Positions 16,501 through 24,437 of a stretch of DNA of 37,311 nucleotides are shown here, one piece after another (position 1 is the first letter of the stretch; the number at the start of each line of letters is the position of its first letter). The notes under the pieces are model-generated. The model was not told the origin of the DNA. It did not search any database and saw only the letters and a list, made by a program, of their open reading frames with translations. The DNA comes from Planctomycetia bacterium (lineage in GTDB: Bacteria; Planctomycetota; Planctomycetia; Pirellulales; JALHLM01), in assembly GCA_034440135.1 (NCBI GenBank), contig JAWXBP010000198.1, positions 1 through 37,311 of the forward strand, in the 5' to 3' direction. Position numbers and translations under genes: made by a program.

Positions 16501-19047
16501 GTCGTCCCGCCCATTGCCGAACGGACTATTCAAGTCCATCTTGCGCCCGGCCAACACTTCGGGGGGCAATAGCTCACGCAGTGCGACGTTGACGTTCACT
16601 GATGCGCCCAAGCGTGCGACGAGCAAGTCTTGAATCGACTGATTCTGCACGCGCCGCACTTTGTACGGCGCCGCCACATTGGTCGGCGGCGCTGGTGGAA
16701 CGCTGCGCAATGCAACGTTGTCGATAACCACCATTGCGCCGGCCGCTGGCACGTCCCAGCTTTCTGTCGTGAACAGCGTATTGAAGCGCGGATTGTTGTA
16801 CATCGCCTCCTGAATCAGCGAGGTCAGCCGCGTGTTATTCATCTGTACGGCGGGGCTGGCCGAGCCGTTGGTCACATAATCCGCGTCGGCGTCATAACGT
16901 CGTAAGATGCGTTCCAACTCGTCAGGAGTGAACGCCGCGTCGATGGGCGAAATCGCCGGATAGGCGCCACTCCCCTGCATGACCCACTTGTTCGAGCGAT
17001 GCGACAAGTCCAGTTCATACGGGTCGTTGAACATTTCGCCGATCTCGCCGGCGCCATGCACGCCGCGCCCGGCGACGGAGGTTACGGAAGCCAAGTACGG
17101 ATTGCCGCGATAGTCGAGCACCAGCACGCCGTCGCCATCCAGATCCGGCGAGGAGCCAAAACCGTCGACCATCCAATTCGTCCGACTGGCCAACGGCGAG
17201 AAAGCGTCCACCGCGTAGTTTCGCGGCATCTGCATCTGGTCGAGATTCGTCGCCGTCAAACGCATGTTGTTGGCGAGCACGTTGTAAGCATCGGCAGCCC
17301 GAAACGTGTCGTCCGTGTAGCCGGGCCGCGGGATATTGTTGTTAGAAATCGCCGCGGCGCCCTGTGCCTCGCCGTAACGCCCTTCAAATCGCTGGCCGTT
17401 GACCAGTCGACCTTCCAGCAAAGTTAAGTACGAATCGACGCCATTGACTACCGGCAGAGCGCGACGCAGGTTCACTTCCGCCGGGCCATAGCCTTGCCCA
17501 AAAGAGAACTCGCCTGGCTGCAAGGCTCCGGCCGTTCCCGATGGAATCGGTCCATACAACGGCGTCGCACCGGTCCCGGACTGATAGGCGGCGAGGTCGA
17601 GATGATTCGGGTTGCCATGTGCGTTGAGGTTCAAGCGCCCGTCCATGTCGACGCACAACACGGCGAACATCGGCTTGAACCACCGACCGTCGGCCGATGG
17701 CTGGGCCGGCATGCCCATATCGACCCAGACGCTGTCCCGCTTGCCGTCGCCGTCGTTGTCGACATCCCACTCGGGGTTGTTCGCTGTGCCGTAGCCCCAG
17801 AGTGGGTGAAAACCAGGTCCCGTGTTCGTGTCGTTGCCAGGGAAGTTTGGGTGATCGAATGGAGTCGGCCGCATCATGGCTTTTCGCCACACGTGCGGCT
17901 CGGTTTGCATTTTGCTGATGACCGAAGCGGCATCCGTGTCGCTGCGAAAATCGAGCTTCTGCGGATTGCTCACCGGCAATTGCTGCGACCACCAGTTGAT
18001 CAAGTCCGGGCGATGGAACGACGGCAAACGCGTGATCATCATATTGGCCGTCGTGTCCCAGTAGTGCATGGCGAGATGCAGATTCTGGAAGTCGGCCGCG
18101 TCGTAGGCTTCATCCGCGCCACCGGGGCCCGCGGGATCATAGAGAAACTGCATCGTCGCGTCGGCGGAAGCGGCGTGGTAGCTGCCGTCTCGAGCACCGA
18201 AAATCGGGTTGGGCAGCAGCGCACGTGGCCACGAGGTGCCCGGATAAGCGCCCAACAAATCCCCGTCGGAATAGGTCAACAGAGGCCCCGGAAATCCAGC
18301 AGCGTTCGGTCGCACAGTGACAGCGCCGGACGGCGCCGCAAAATTCTCCATGCCAAAACCGGCGCCGTTGAACGGGCGGCCGTTGATGACAAAGCGGTCG
18401 CGTTGTTGCGGAAACTGGTTTCCACCGAACGAAGTGATCTGCAATTGGCCAATCAATGTCGTGGGATTAACCACGTTCGGCTCGTAGTCGACGATTCGCG
18501 CGCTCTTGCCGGCCAGCGGCCCGCTGGTCATTGTAATCACGCAGCCGCTGAAGTAGCCCGAGCGGTACAATCGCGCCGACATCGCGAACGGATCCTTCGG
18601 ATTGTTCGGCTGGTTGCCGGTGGGCACCGGTTGATTGAACTGCTGATCGAACTCCACATTGGCCAACTGAATGACGCCGCTCGTCGTAACATTCGTCACC
18701 GGCTGCGGAAAGTTGTCGGTGATCATGCCCGTCACTGCGTCGTTTCCGTACATGTCTTCCAGTAGGCTGTGCGTTTGCAATACCGAGAGCGGGTTTTGCG
18801 TGCCGCGGATGATTTGCAGCATTGCTTCGTGCAGCTGCGATTGCGGCGTGTTGTTGGTTCGATCGGCGCGGGCGGCGGCCACGGCGGTGCGGCGGCCTTG
18901 GGAGGCGATCAGCACGAAGCTGACCGTGATCAGCGTGAAGATCGCCAGCATGCTCAGCACCACCAGCAGCACCATGCCGCGGCGCCGCCGGGGAAACCAC
19001 GACCTCGCCTTGCGTACCGCCCGCCGCCTCAGTGTTTTGCGTGACAT
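13522..19047 (-). CDS. Giant GspK-like pseudopilus protein
   Basis: 1841 aa from ATG 19047, chosen because AAGGGA lies about 8 bases upstream and the prepilin-like leader begins there; a longer frame to 19167 adds 40 residues without a signal. The leader is strongly basic (RRRRG) and is followed by a membrane helix MVLLVVLSMLAIFTLITVSF (from residue 25) lacking the Glu+5 of other pilins, as is usual for GspK. Near the C-terminus (about residue 1597) GKINLNTVYDPAVFEALM is a GspK-type 'INLNT' motif, and TTRSNVYAVWVTVGYFEV is a hydrophobic strand near the end. Between these are several D-x-D-x-D-G calcium-loop-like motifs (DVDNDGDGKRDSVWVD, DLDGDGVL, DDNGNGVID, DADNDGVN). GspK proteins are normally about 300-400 aa, so this is several times larger. 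It is last in the pilin cluster, 169 bp after the GspI/PilV-like gene. It is inferred to act at the pseudopilus tip. Confidence 0.82.
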   Translation of the reverse strand: MSRKTLRRRAVRKARSWFPRRRRGMVLLVVLSMLAIFTLITVSFVLIASQGRRTAVAAARADRTNNTPQSQLHEAMLQIIRGTQNPLSVLQTHSLLEDMYGNDAVTGMITDNFPQPVTNVTTSGVIQLANVEFDQQFNQPVPTGNQPNNPKDPFAMSARLYRSGYFSGCVITMTSGPLAGKSARIVDYEPNVVNPTTLIGQLQITSFGGNQFPQQRDRFVINGRPFNGAGFGMENFAAPSGAVTVRPNAAGFPGPLLTYSDGDLLGAYPGTSWPRALLPNPIFGARDGSYHAASADATMQFLYDPAGPGGADEAYDAADFQNLHLAMHYWDTTANMMITRLPSFHRPDLINWWSQQLPVSNPQKLDFRSDTDAASVISKMQTEPHVWRKAMMRPTPFDHPNFPGNDTNTGPGFHPLWGYGTANNPEWDVDNDGDGKRDSVWVDMGMPAQPSADGRWFKPMFAVLCVDMDGRLNLNAHGNPNHLDLAAYQSGTGATPLYGPIPSGTAGALQPGEFSFGQGYGPAEVNLRRALPVVNGVDSYLTLLEGRLVNGQRFEGRYGEAQGAAAISNNNIPRPGYTDDTFRAADAYNVLANNMRLTATNLDQMQMPRNYAVDAFSPLASRTNWMVDGFGSSPDLDGDGVLVLDYRGNPYLASVTSVAGRGVHGAGEIGEMFNDPYELDLSHRSNKWVMQGSGAYPAISPIDAAFTPDELERILRRYDADADYVTNGSASPAVQMNNTRLTSLIQEAMYNNPRFNTLFTTESWDVPAAGAMVVIDNVALRSVPPAPPTNVAAPYKVRRVQNQSIQDLLVARLGASVNVNVALRELLPPEVLAGRKMDLNSPFGNGRDDNGNGVIDEPSETLLETVVGPDRSFANPNRPPKFAWLDADNDGVNIASNTDASSPRGNDPDELNARMEYAKHLYVLMMLLVDNQFYTTDGWNDTTGANTKLEVARRIAQWVVNVVDFRDRDSIMTGFEFDLDPFTDDVPDPNNNPWDVDGDLTTDEGANIREIAWGCERPELLITETISTHERRTADESVGGLRSDNPADPHYDQMARPRGTVAFELFNPGGHFEAPAPEVHGIVGANDFGIDLGAFSKPDSGGRMSPVWRVVTHKPRLDAGNDPDEFKDPDRVHYRPILADSDIGKIAYFTVESSSNPNVIEPPHTGQPKFHRDNDLPAPEVIRPGSYALVAPAGPCDDQNRPNTNGPYYRTYFGERSTANDAGGKKNTYPFHLQLASPDGRIGPFRGTTFELPTAAKSVIGVVIEPRVVGNNVARFSVSEPDAGYSTLTPVTMAPRSVNQFHPDDFFSAPEDVPIGATQLERNDYVPEGKSMLYLERLADPTRPWNQLTNPYLTIDRAPLDLRSFRGEPVVANAGTEGTAPVADTAHFDSFRRGLMRGANQRAGVRNVWSSWGTPEIHSAPEMNGATGTSNPLTKSTFGHLNGFSTQNEEYGPVFQANAAETNPATSTPSTPKSTYDGDMFVDPARPAKPWLTWNNRPFVSPVELLLVPGTSPAGLLMDHATREASFDPYAPSTVDPLDNSPNAAFRDSFRHLLNFFNSASPAPGRARGKAPELYRLFDFVEVPSRFAGTYDMLDPAEFSGGNNHYFHPPYNKVSRYREPGKINLNTVYDPAVFEALMDGVFSYAPTGSRWADFVQSRRGYSFSADIGHMSNAHPTVFANPFRPAGAFPFVPTDGLMTLNVKNQPINVTIMRQQPSGPGGSASNEPLFAAPILSTPLPHNDPERNPYFYYAGMQKIYNSVTTRSNVYAVWVTVGYFEVTPVPIDPTRYPDGWQLGAELGTDTGEIERHRAFYLYDRTIPVGFQRGETLNVEDGLLIRRYIE

Positions 19048-19216
19048 CGTCTCGGTCCCTTCTCGCGAATGCGTTGCCTCGAAGCAGTCGCGCGACTTGC
19101 CTTCGCGCTCAATCGGCCCGCGTGAGAAATCTCGGAGCTCGACAGGCAGCATTCGCAGCGACGGCATGGAAGGCCGCGGCCGAATACCTGGCTGACGACT
19201 TTGGTTTCTCGTTCTC

Positions 19217-20659
19217 TCAGTTGCCTAACGAATCAATGCGTACCGTGCGTTCGTATACCGCGATGACGCCGTCGAAGATGGACGCCGATGTCGAATCTCC
19301 CTCGGGTCCACTCGCCAGCGCCACGAACCGGTTCATATCCCAATCAGCTCCATCAAGGGTGACGTCTCGGTGCGGATCTTCACCCGAGGGCGGATCGGTT
19401 ACGCCCGAGCCATCGTCCACCGAAACGATGCGATACCATTTGGCCACCACAGGAGGTTGCGTCGGCGGCGGCGGAGTTGTCGGCCACGTGGACGTGTCCA
19501 ACTTGCCGGTCACCAACAACCACTGGTTCGGTCGAAGGTCGCGGAGGTACTTGGGATCAGGATGAGACAAGTGCGCGCTGCCACCCCCGACGCCAGAACC
19601 GCCAAAGGTAATGGCCACGGTCCGCTCGGCCGGCGCTTCGGTGTCGTCCGCCGGCAGCAGTGAGATCGGCCGCTTGTAGAACACCACGACGGAAACATCG
19701 AACGTCCGAACCTTCCCAGACTTGTAACCAACCGACGAGTCGTAGACTTCATTGAACGCCGGGCTTGCCATGACGAGCCATGAGTAGTCGCCCACTGAAG
19801 TGGCGTTCAATCTCGCTTGTACTTCCTGCCGTTCGAATTGCTCCGAATTGGCAGCACTGTTAATCGTGTACTGTTGTGTCGGCCGAGCGTCCTGATCATC
19901 TGCGACGACATAGGATAGATCGTCATGTCCCCGGAAGATGCGATCGGAGAGGGATGAATCCTTGTCACGTTGGAGGTTGCTGTTCGACAACGTAGTCGGG
20001 TTGATACGAAACAGGTTGTTTGCGGGATCGAATTCCGGATACGGCATCAAGTCCGTCAACGACAGTCGCGGCAATCGCGGCACGTTCGCTAGGCCTGCGT
20101 CCGAAGCATCCAATGCAACGTTGTACGGAAAGGTTGCCGGCGAAGGCACGCCGTTGCTTCCGCCAAAGACGTAGTCGCGATTTCTGGGCTCGGCCAGCAT
20201 CGCGGGGTCAATTACAAACGGCCCGGAGTAGATTCGCGACGCTTCTTGAGCGTTCAAATTCGAAATGTAATTTGGCCAGTAAACGTATTCCTGAGCGCTA
20301 TCGTCATACGCGACCCAGTTTGTCTCGCGCAGCATGTCGCGCAGTAGCACTTCGCGGAAGGCGATTTTGCCGAGGGTGGCGCCGCGGTCGAGTTTGCCGG
20401 CTTCCAGGACTTCGAAGCGGCCGATCGGGATCAACGCCGCGAGGCCCAGGATGCCGACCGTCAGCACGAACACGGAGACCAGCACTTCGAGCAAGCTGAT
20501 GCCGCGCCGTGTTCTCGTTCTGTCTGTAGCCGAGGTCTGTGACCTCGGTGTTGTGCGGCGCGAAGCGTGTAAGCGGCGCGTGGGCCCGGTGCGGCCGAGG
20601 TCACAGACCTCGGCTACCGAAGACGGATGTTGTGCGGTGGTGCGTCGGCTGGTTTGCAT
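19217..20659 (-). CDS. PilV/GspI-like pseudopilin with repeat-derived leader
   Basis: 480 aa. A prepilin cleavage motif RRG/ISLLEVLVSVFVLTVG with Glu at +5 is followed by GLAALIPIGRFEV, typical of PilV/GspI minor pseudopilins that are processed and methylated by a prepilin peptidase and assembled in the inner membrane. The remainder is a large, strand-rich periplasmic domain without an obvious enzyme motif. The start at 20659 lies only three bases after the upstream pseudopilin's stop and has a GGGAGG at 20670-20675, so translational coupling is likely. This start gives an unusually long leader of about 53 residues, and the leader's coding sequence contains an inverted pair of repeat units (20526-20617). 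No ATG, GTG or TTG in this frame lies between the repeat and the cleavage site, so the repeats must be translated. Confidence 0.85.
   Translation of the reverse strand: MQTSRRTTAQHPSSVAEVCDLGRTGPTRRLHASRRTTPRSQTSATDRTRTRRGISLLEVLVSVFVLTVGILGLAALIPIGRFEVLEAGKLDRGATLGKIAFREVLLRDMLRETNWVAYDDSAQEYVYWPNYISNLNAQEASRIYSGPFVIDPAMLAEPRNRDYVFGGSNGVPSPATFPYNVALDASDAGLANVPRLPRLSLTDLMPYPEFDPANNLFRINPTTLSNSNLQRDKDSSLSDRIFRGHDDLSYVVADDQDARPTQQYTINSAANSEQFERQEVQARLNATSVGDYSWLVMASPAFNEVYDSSVGYKSGKVRTFDVSVVVFYKRPISLLPADDTEAPAERTVAITFGGSGVGGGSAHLSHPDPKYLRDLRPNQWLLVTGKLDTSTWPTTPPPPTQPPVVAKWYRIVSVDDGSGVTDPPSGEDPHRDVTLDGADWDMNRFVALASGPEGDSTSASIFDGVIAVYERTVRIDSLGN
20526..20617. repeat. Inverted pair of 23-bp palindromic repeats inside a leader-peptide coding sequence
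   Basis: GTAGCCGAGGTCTGTGACC followed by TCGG (20526-20548) recurs as its reverse complement (CCGAGGTCACAGACCTCGG followed by CTAC, 20595-20617). Each unit is itself palindromic (CCGAGGTC.GACCTCGG), and 46 bases separate them. The pair resembles REP/BIME or MITE-type dispersed elements. It encodes parts of the prepilin leader (VAEVCDLG and PRSQTSATD) without breaking the frame. Confidence 0.8.
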
Positions 20660-20662
20660 CGC

Positions 20663-21982
20663 CTAATTGCCTCCCATCGACTGCCCCTGCCGGGCGAACG
20701 CGCGAGCGTCAGGAATCAACAACCGCGCGTCGACCTCTAGCGGCGGCGGACTATTGACTTGCACGTCGCCGTCAAACACCGCCGCGTTCGGGTTCGTGGC
20801 CACCGCGCCGGTTTGGCTCTTCACGCCGATCCACAGGTTTTCGAGATCGAACCAGTTCGGAATCACATCCGGCCCTTCGCCCGGCGGCACCGTGAGGCCG
20901 ACGGCTTCGCGGCGACCAACGAGGAATTGCACCGACGACGTCGGACGCGAACTGCTCCAGATGGTTGCATTGAGCGGCCCGCCCGCAGTCATGCCTTGAT
21001 GACACCAAACGCGATCGATCGAACCGTTCGGCGCGAACAAGAGAATCACGGGCGAAAGATCGTTGTTGTCGAGCGGCGCGAAGTACGAACCTTGATCGAC
21101 CCCGGAGACGCCGAGATCGACGACCGTGCCGACCGGCAACTGGTAGGAGATCGAGGCCGATTTGACCGGTTGGCGAATGATCTTGAATTGGTAGTCGCCC
21201 CTTCTCAATGCCGGTCGAAGGTGTGACATCCGCGCACTGTCGTAGCCGAGCGTCCAATTGATGTTGTTCGACACCTCGTACGAACTCGCGAGATTCGGCA
21301 ATGGCTCCGTTGGGATGGGTGACGGCAGTTGAAAATAGACCGTCTTCGTTGGATCCTCCGAATTGATTTGAGTCGTCTGATTCGCCGACGCCGGATCGTA
21401 GCCGCCATTGTCATTTGAATCCGCAAATGGCTCGCCATTGTCCCACTGCCCGTTGGGCGGCAGCGGCGGATCCGGCGGGTTCGAGGGAGGTGGAGTTGGA
21501 GGAACATCTAGATAGGGTTCGCCGGACCAAAGGCGGAAGCGTTCTTTCCGATTGTTCAACTCGACCAGATCGCCTGGGCGAACGAGTGTCAGCCAATAGT
21601 TGTCGGGAAGCCATTGGGCACCGAACGCACCGACTTCGTAATGCCCAATGCCAATGATTTGCCCAAAATCATTGATCCGCATCACGGTGCGAGTATCACT
21701 TCCCGACCACGGCGGCGGGACTTGGACCATGTGCAGCAGCATCGAGGCCTGTGGCTCCGCTTCCAGGCGTTCGAACGAGACACCCACCGGGCGGCCGGTG
21801 ACCATCGCGCGATTGCGGGCGGAGTTGATAAACGTGTTCACGCCGCGCGTACCTTCGCGCAACCGCCGCCCGCCCATCACCGGGCCCATCACCGGAATCA
21901 CCGCGGCCGTGATCGCGAGAATGATCCCAATCACGACCAACAACTCAATCAACGTCACGCCCCGCCGCCTCATGGAAGTCAC
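20663..21982 (-). CDS. GspH-like pseudopilin
   Basis: 439 aa. The leader RRRG is cut before VTLIELLVVIGIILAITAAVIPVMG, a prepilin-type helix with Glu at +5, followed by GTRGVNTFINSARNRAMVTGRPVGVSFE. That segment is the GspH-type hallmark, where N-terminal helix residues run into a sheet beginning with VGVSF. The C-terminal body is large and Pro-rich in the middle (PPTPPPSNPPDPPLPPN), unlike the roughly 150-aa bacterial GspH. GTG at 21982 is preferred because GGAGG (21990-21994) is 7 bases upstream and the codon overlaps the upstream gene's stop by one base; ATG 21973 is the alternative. It ends three bases before the next pseudopilin start, so the three genes form one translational unit. Confidence 0.83.
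   Translation of the reverse strand: MTSMRRRGVTLIELLVVIGIILAITAAVIPVMGPVMGGRRLREGTRGVNTFINSARNRAMVTGRPVGVSFERLEAEPQASMLLHMVQVPPPWSGSDTRTVMRINDFGQIIGIGHYEVGAFGAQWLPDNYWLTLVRPGDLVELNNRKERFRLWSGEPYLDVPPTPPPSNPPDPPLPPNGQWDNGEPFADSNDNGGYDPASANQTTQINSEDPTKTVYFQLPSPIPTEPLPNLASSYEVSNNINWTLGYDSARMSHLRPALRRGDYQFKIIRQPVKSASISYQLPVGTVVDLGVSGVDQGSYFAPLDNNDLSPVILLFAPNGSIDRVWCHQGMTAGGPLNATIWSSSRPTSSVQFLVGRREAVGLTVPPGEGPDVIPNWFDLENLWIGVKSQTGAVATNPNAAVFDGDVQVNSPPPLEVDARLLIPDARAFARQGQSMGGN
20670..20675 (-). promoter_or_regulatory. Ribosome-binding site fixing the PilV/GspI-like start
   Basis: GGGAGG read on the minus strand lies 10 bases before ATG 20659, within the last codons of the upstream pseudopilin gene. 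It is the evidence that the long repeat-containing leader is real. Confidence 0.6.
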
Positions 21983-23067
21983 TAGCGCACCTCCAAGGCG
22001 TGGTTGGTGATGTTGTCCAAGTGGTCGAGCCCATCGCCGTCTTCGTCGAACGGACTTCCCATCATCCGATCGAGCGGCTTCCCACTGCTGCCGTCGGCCT
22101 TGGCGTACGGATCATTGGGCAAGGGCGCCGTTGTCGAGTAATCGAACACGTCGGGAGTTGTTGCTCGCGTGATATCCTGTTTTCCATCCGACCCAGCGGA
22201 ATAGATCAGTGGCATCATTCGATAACCTCGCCACACATCATTCGCCATGGCCGCCGGCAATACAGATGAGCCCGGACTGTCCAACTTCAAGGGATCGAAT
22301 GGATCATGATCCTCGACCCAATTGCCGGTGTGTAAATCCGTGAGCGCGTCGTCGCCCGTGCCGCTCAGACCGGGCGGCAGGTCCTGGGGATCCGATTGCC
22401 AGTTGTACGGTGGACCAGGCAGGAATCCCGGCGCCCAACGCAAAAACCGAATCGGCCGTCGCCAGCCGTCCACGAATTCCGGCATGCCGTCTTGATCGGT
22501 GTCGGCGATGTCCGACGGATTGATCCGCTGCCCGGCCATCGCGTCGTCACTGCCCATCGAGACGATCATGTATAGGCACTCTGCGTCTTCGAACTCGTTC
22601 GTCGGTCGCCTCAGTTGCCCTCCAAGCGTGTTCGCGTTGAATCTACGAAGATACGATTCTGAAAGCGCAGGAAGCTCCGTGAGTTTGAAACGACTTACTT
22701 CCGCAGCAGAACCAGGTGGCGCTTGTGGGTCTAGCGTACTCGTGACATCGCTCCAACGATCGGGCAATTCCAATCGCATCAGTTCGCGCTGCGCCCTTAG
22801 TCTGTCGAACGCATACTCGCCAGGCGTCTGGCCGGAGAGATTAATTTGCTTCATCGGCAACCGGCGCGTCTGATAAGATTCCCACCGCGACATCAACTGC
22901 GTGTGCAGCTTCGAGATCACGGCTCGGGTGCGTTGTTCTCGGGCGGTTTCTTGGGCGGACATGAGGGCGCCCATGGCCATAGCGACGATGATGCCGATCA
23001 CGGTGACCGTGACCAGCAGCTCGACCAGCGTAAACCCACGCCGTGTTTGTCGCTCGTTGCCGTGCAT
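21982..23067 (-). CDS. GspG-like pseudopilin with calcium-loop motifs
   Basis: 361 aa from ATG 23067 (MHGNERQTRRG). The leader ends RRG and the helix is FTLVELLVTVTVIGIIVAMAMG with Glu at +5, as in major pseudopilins. A longer frame to 23136 runs into the intergenic repeat at 23108-23208 and was not used. The C-terminal part has GspG-like features: DGWRRPIRFLRW (compare DPWGxPY), YSAGSDGKQDI (compare GADGxxGG) and D-x-D-x-D-G loops DTDQDGMPEFVD and DEDGDGLDHLDN. It ends DNITNHALEVR, and a matching DNLTNF is near the end of the pseudopilin encoded just upstream, suggesting duplication. Calcium binding is inferred from the loops and from the known calcium site in GspG. The stop overlaps the next gene's GTG by one base. 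No strong ribosome site is seen. Confidence 0.83.
   Translation of the reverse strand: MHGNERQTRRGFTLVELLVTVTVIGIIVAMAMGALMSAQETAREQRTRAVISKLHTQLMSRWESYQTRRLPMKQINLSGQTPGEYAFDRLRAQRELMRLELPDRWSDVTSTLDPQAPPGSAAEVSRFKLTELPALSESYLRRFNANTLGGQLRRPTNEFEDAECLYMIVSMGSDDAMAGQRINPSDIADTDQDGMPEFVDGWRRPIRFLRWAPGFLPGPPYNWQSDPQDLPPGLSGTGDDALTDLHTGNWVEDHDPFDPLKLDSPGSSVLPAAMANDVWRGYRMMPLIYSAGSDGKQDITRATTPDVFDYSTTAPLPNDPYAKADGSSGKPLDRMMGSPFDEDGDGLDHLDNITNHALEVR
21990..21994 (-). promoter_or_regulatory. Ribosome-binding site favouring the GTG start of the GspH-like gene
   Basis: GGAGG on the minus strand sits 7 bases before GTG 21982 and 16 before ATG 21973, so it favours the GTG codon that overlaps the preceding stop. 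Confidence 0.5.
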
Positions 23068-23107
23068 AAAACAAAGTTCCAAAAGGCTTGCCCGCGAAAC
23101 GTTATCT

Positions 23108-23208
23108 GTTGTGGCATGGTCTCCCGACCATGTCACGGGTCCGACCGAAGGTCTCCCGTTCGGCCGTCACCGGTCCAACGTGGCACGGTCGGGAGACCGT
23201 GCCACAAC
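23108..23208. repeat. 101-bp MITE-like element, copy 1
   Basis: Arms GTTGTGGCATGGTCTCCC... (from 23108) and ...GGGAGACCGTGCCACAAC (to 23208) are inverted repeats of about 29 bp with three mismatches, around a core of about 43 bp. Each arm is also palindromic on its own (GGTCTCCCGACC). A second copy with matching ends and a partly similar core is at 24438-24540. It occupies most of the 147-bp gap upstream of the GspG-like gene and could fold into a long hairpin in the operon mRNA. Confidence 0.8.
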
Positions 23209-23214
23209 GAAGCT

Positions 23215-24213
23215 TTACGGCTTCTTTCCTTCCAAGTCCGCTTCGGCGAAGTTCGTCAGGTTATCGAGGTCGGTAATGTCGTAGTTGCTTGTGTCATTGC
23301 TGAAATTCGGGTTCATCTCTCCGCTCGGAAACAGGCGCGGCAACTGATTGCTCGGCGCACCAAAGAAACCGTCCAAGCCAGCGCAAATGATTTGAAACTT
23401 CTTGGGGTTCACCCACGAATTGACGGACTCGCTTGATCCGTAAGGTTTGCAAAAGCCCCAATCTGAAGTGGACCCCTTCGGATACTTGACCAAGTCAAGC
23501 GAGGAGTCGTCCCACTTCTTTGTGTAGCTCCGGGAGCTGAAATACACGTACGGAGGTCCGTTGCCCGCGCCAACATTGCCCGGCGGCACGTATTCGTACC
23601 AACCATCGCCGTCGCGATCGACCAGGCGTTCTTCATTGAAGTCATACAGGCCGTCGATACGCTTCGATTGCGCGGGGCCTTCAATGGGATTCGAGGCGTT
23701 CGCGCTAAATCCACGAAGCTTGGTTGAGTCCACATTTGGAGGAATGGAAAAACCGCCCAACCAAAACACAATTGCTTCCGCTGGATCAAGCCGATTTGCG
23801 CGGAATTTGTTCGGATCCGTGTTGGTCCATTGGCCTGCAGAGTTTCCGTACGGAGACTGAATTGCGAGATTGAGTTGTTTCCCGGCATAACGCGGAAATC
23901 GTTTCGCGAAATATCGCTTCACATCCGAATCGTAGTAGCGCTCAACCGAGTTCAAATCGTACGGCGGGCTCGGATCGCTGTTTGTCGGATCGAACAACGC
24001 AAAATCCGGCGGAAACGCATTTCCTGCCTCGCTCGCCAGGCGGCTCATCGCCATGTCGAGTTGATTGATTTCCGCGGTGATTTGCGCTTTCTGCGCTTTC
24101 GCGCGTGCGTTAAAGACCGCCGGGGTGATCAGTGCGACCAGGATGCCGATGATGACGATCACGGCCAGGAGTTCGACGAGCGTGAAGCCGCTACGGCTGC
24201 TGCGACGGTTCAT
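23215..24213 (-). CDS. Major GspG/PilA-type pseudopilin
   Basis: 332 aa from ATG 24213 (MNRRSSRSG), chosen because AGGTGG lies 4-5 bases upstream; a GTG at 24252 would add 13 residues. The prepilin motif is [40 protein letters not shown], the canonical type IV pilin/pseudopilin N-terminus with Glu at +5. The globular part has [14 protein letters not shown] and [10 protein letters not shown], like the calcium-loop and GADG elements of GspG, and it closes with DLDNLTNF. It is the pseudopilin gene nearest to pilC/gspF and the first in the pseudopilin series, as is usual for the main subunit. Both flanking gaps hold palindromic repeats (23108-23208; 24285-24540). It is larger than typical GspG (about 140 aa). 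Confidence 0.87.
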   Translation of the reverse strand: MNRRSSRSGFTLVELLAVIVIIGILVALITPAVFNARAKAQKAQITAEINQLDMAMSRLASEAGNAFPPDFALFDPTNSDPSPPYDLNSVERYYDSDVKRYFAKRFPRYAGKQLNLAIQSPYGNSAGQWTNTDPNKFRANRLDPAEAIVFWLGGFSIPPNVDSTKLRGFSANASNPIEGPAQSKRIDGLYDFNEERLVDRDGDGWYEYVPPGNVGAGNGPPYVYFSSRSYTKKWDDSSLDLVKYPKGSTSDWGFCKPYGSSESVNSWVNPKKFQIICAGLDGFFGAPSNQLPRLFPSGEMNPNFSNDTSNYDITDLDNLTNFAEADLEGKKP

Positions 24214-24284
24214 GTTTCCACCTAGGTCCTTGAGTTGGCGACCGAGTTCCACGCGGCCCGCTCAGTTGGTTCGTATCGTGTTGT

Positions 24285-24394
24285 CCCGAGGGAGGCGGCT
24301 CCGTCGCCGAAGGCAAGGCCCGCGGCTTCTCGTCCGCGAATGCACATGTCTCAAGCTCCTCCGCCGCCCGACGACGGAGCCGCCTCCCCCGAGG
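24285..24394. repeat. Inverted repeat of about 20 bp with 65-base spacer
   Basis: GAGGGAGGCGGCTCCGTCG (24288-24306) faces CGACGGAGCCGCCTCCC (24372-24388), giving a 17-bp perfect core with further matching bases outside. The spacer is not obviously coding. The element sits in the 386-bp gap between the PilC/GspF stop (24600) and the major pseudopilin start (24213), next to the 103-bp element at 24438. It looks like another dispersed palindromic family or a strong mRNA hairpin controlling the ratio of PilC to pseudopilin. Confidence 0.65.
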
Positions 24395-24437
24395 TTGTTC
24401 GTTTCTTCAATCCTTGTCGTGGCATGGTCGGGAGTTT

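Noticed and set aside
17494-18765. 423-codon plus-strand frame opposite the GspK-like gene
   Set aside because: It is antisense to the 1841-aa reading frame, is Arg/His/Val-rich and has no motif or ribosome site.
23108-23136. TGGCAC in the repeat as a sigma-54 promoter
   Set aside because: The matching TTGC element is not at the right distance, and the TGGCAC belongs to a palindromic repeat.
23068-23136. Upstream extension of the GspG-like gene to 23136
   Set aside because: The extra residues come from the end of the palindromic repeat, and ATG 23067 directly precedes the prepilin leader.
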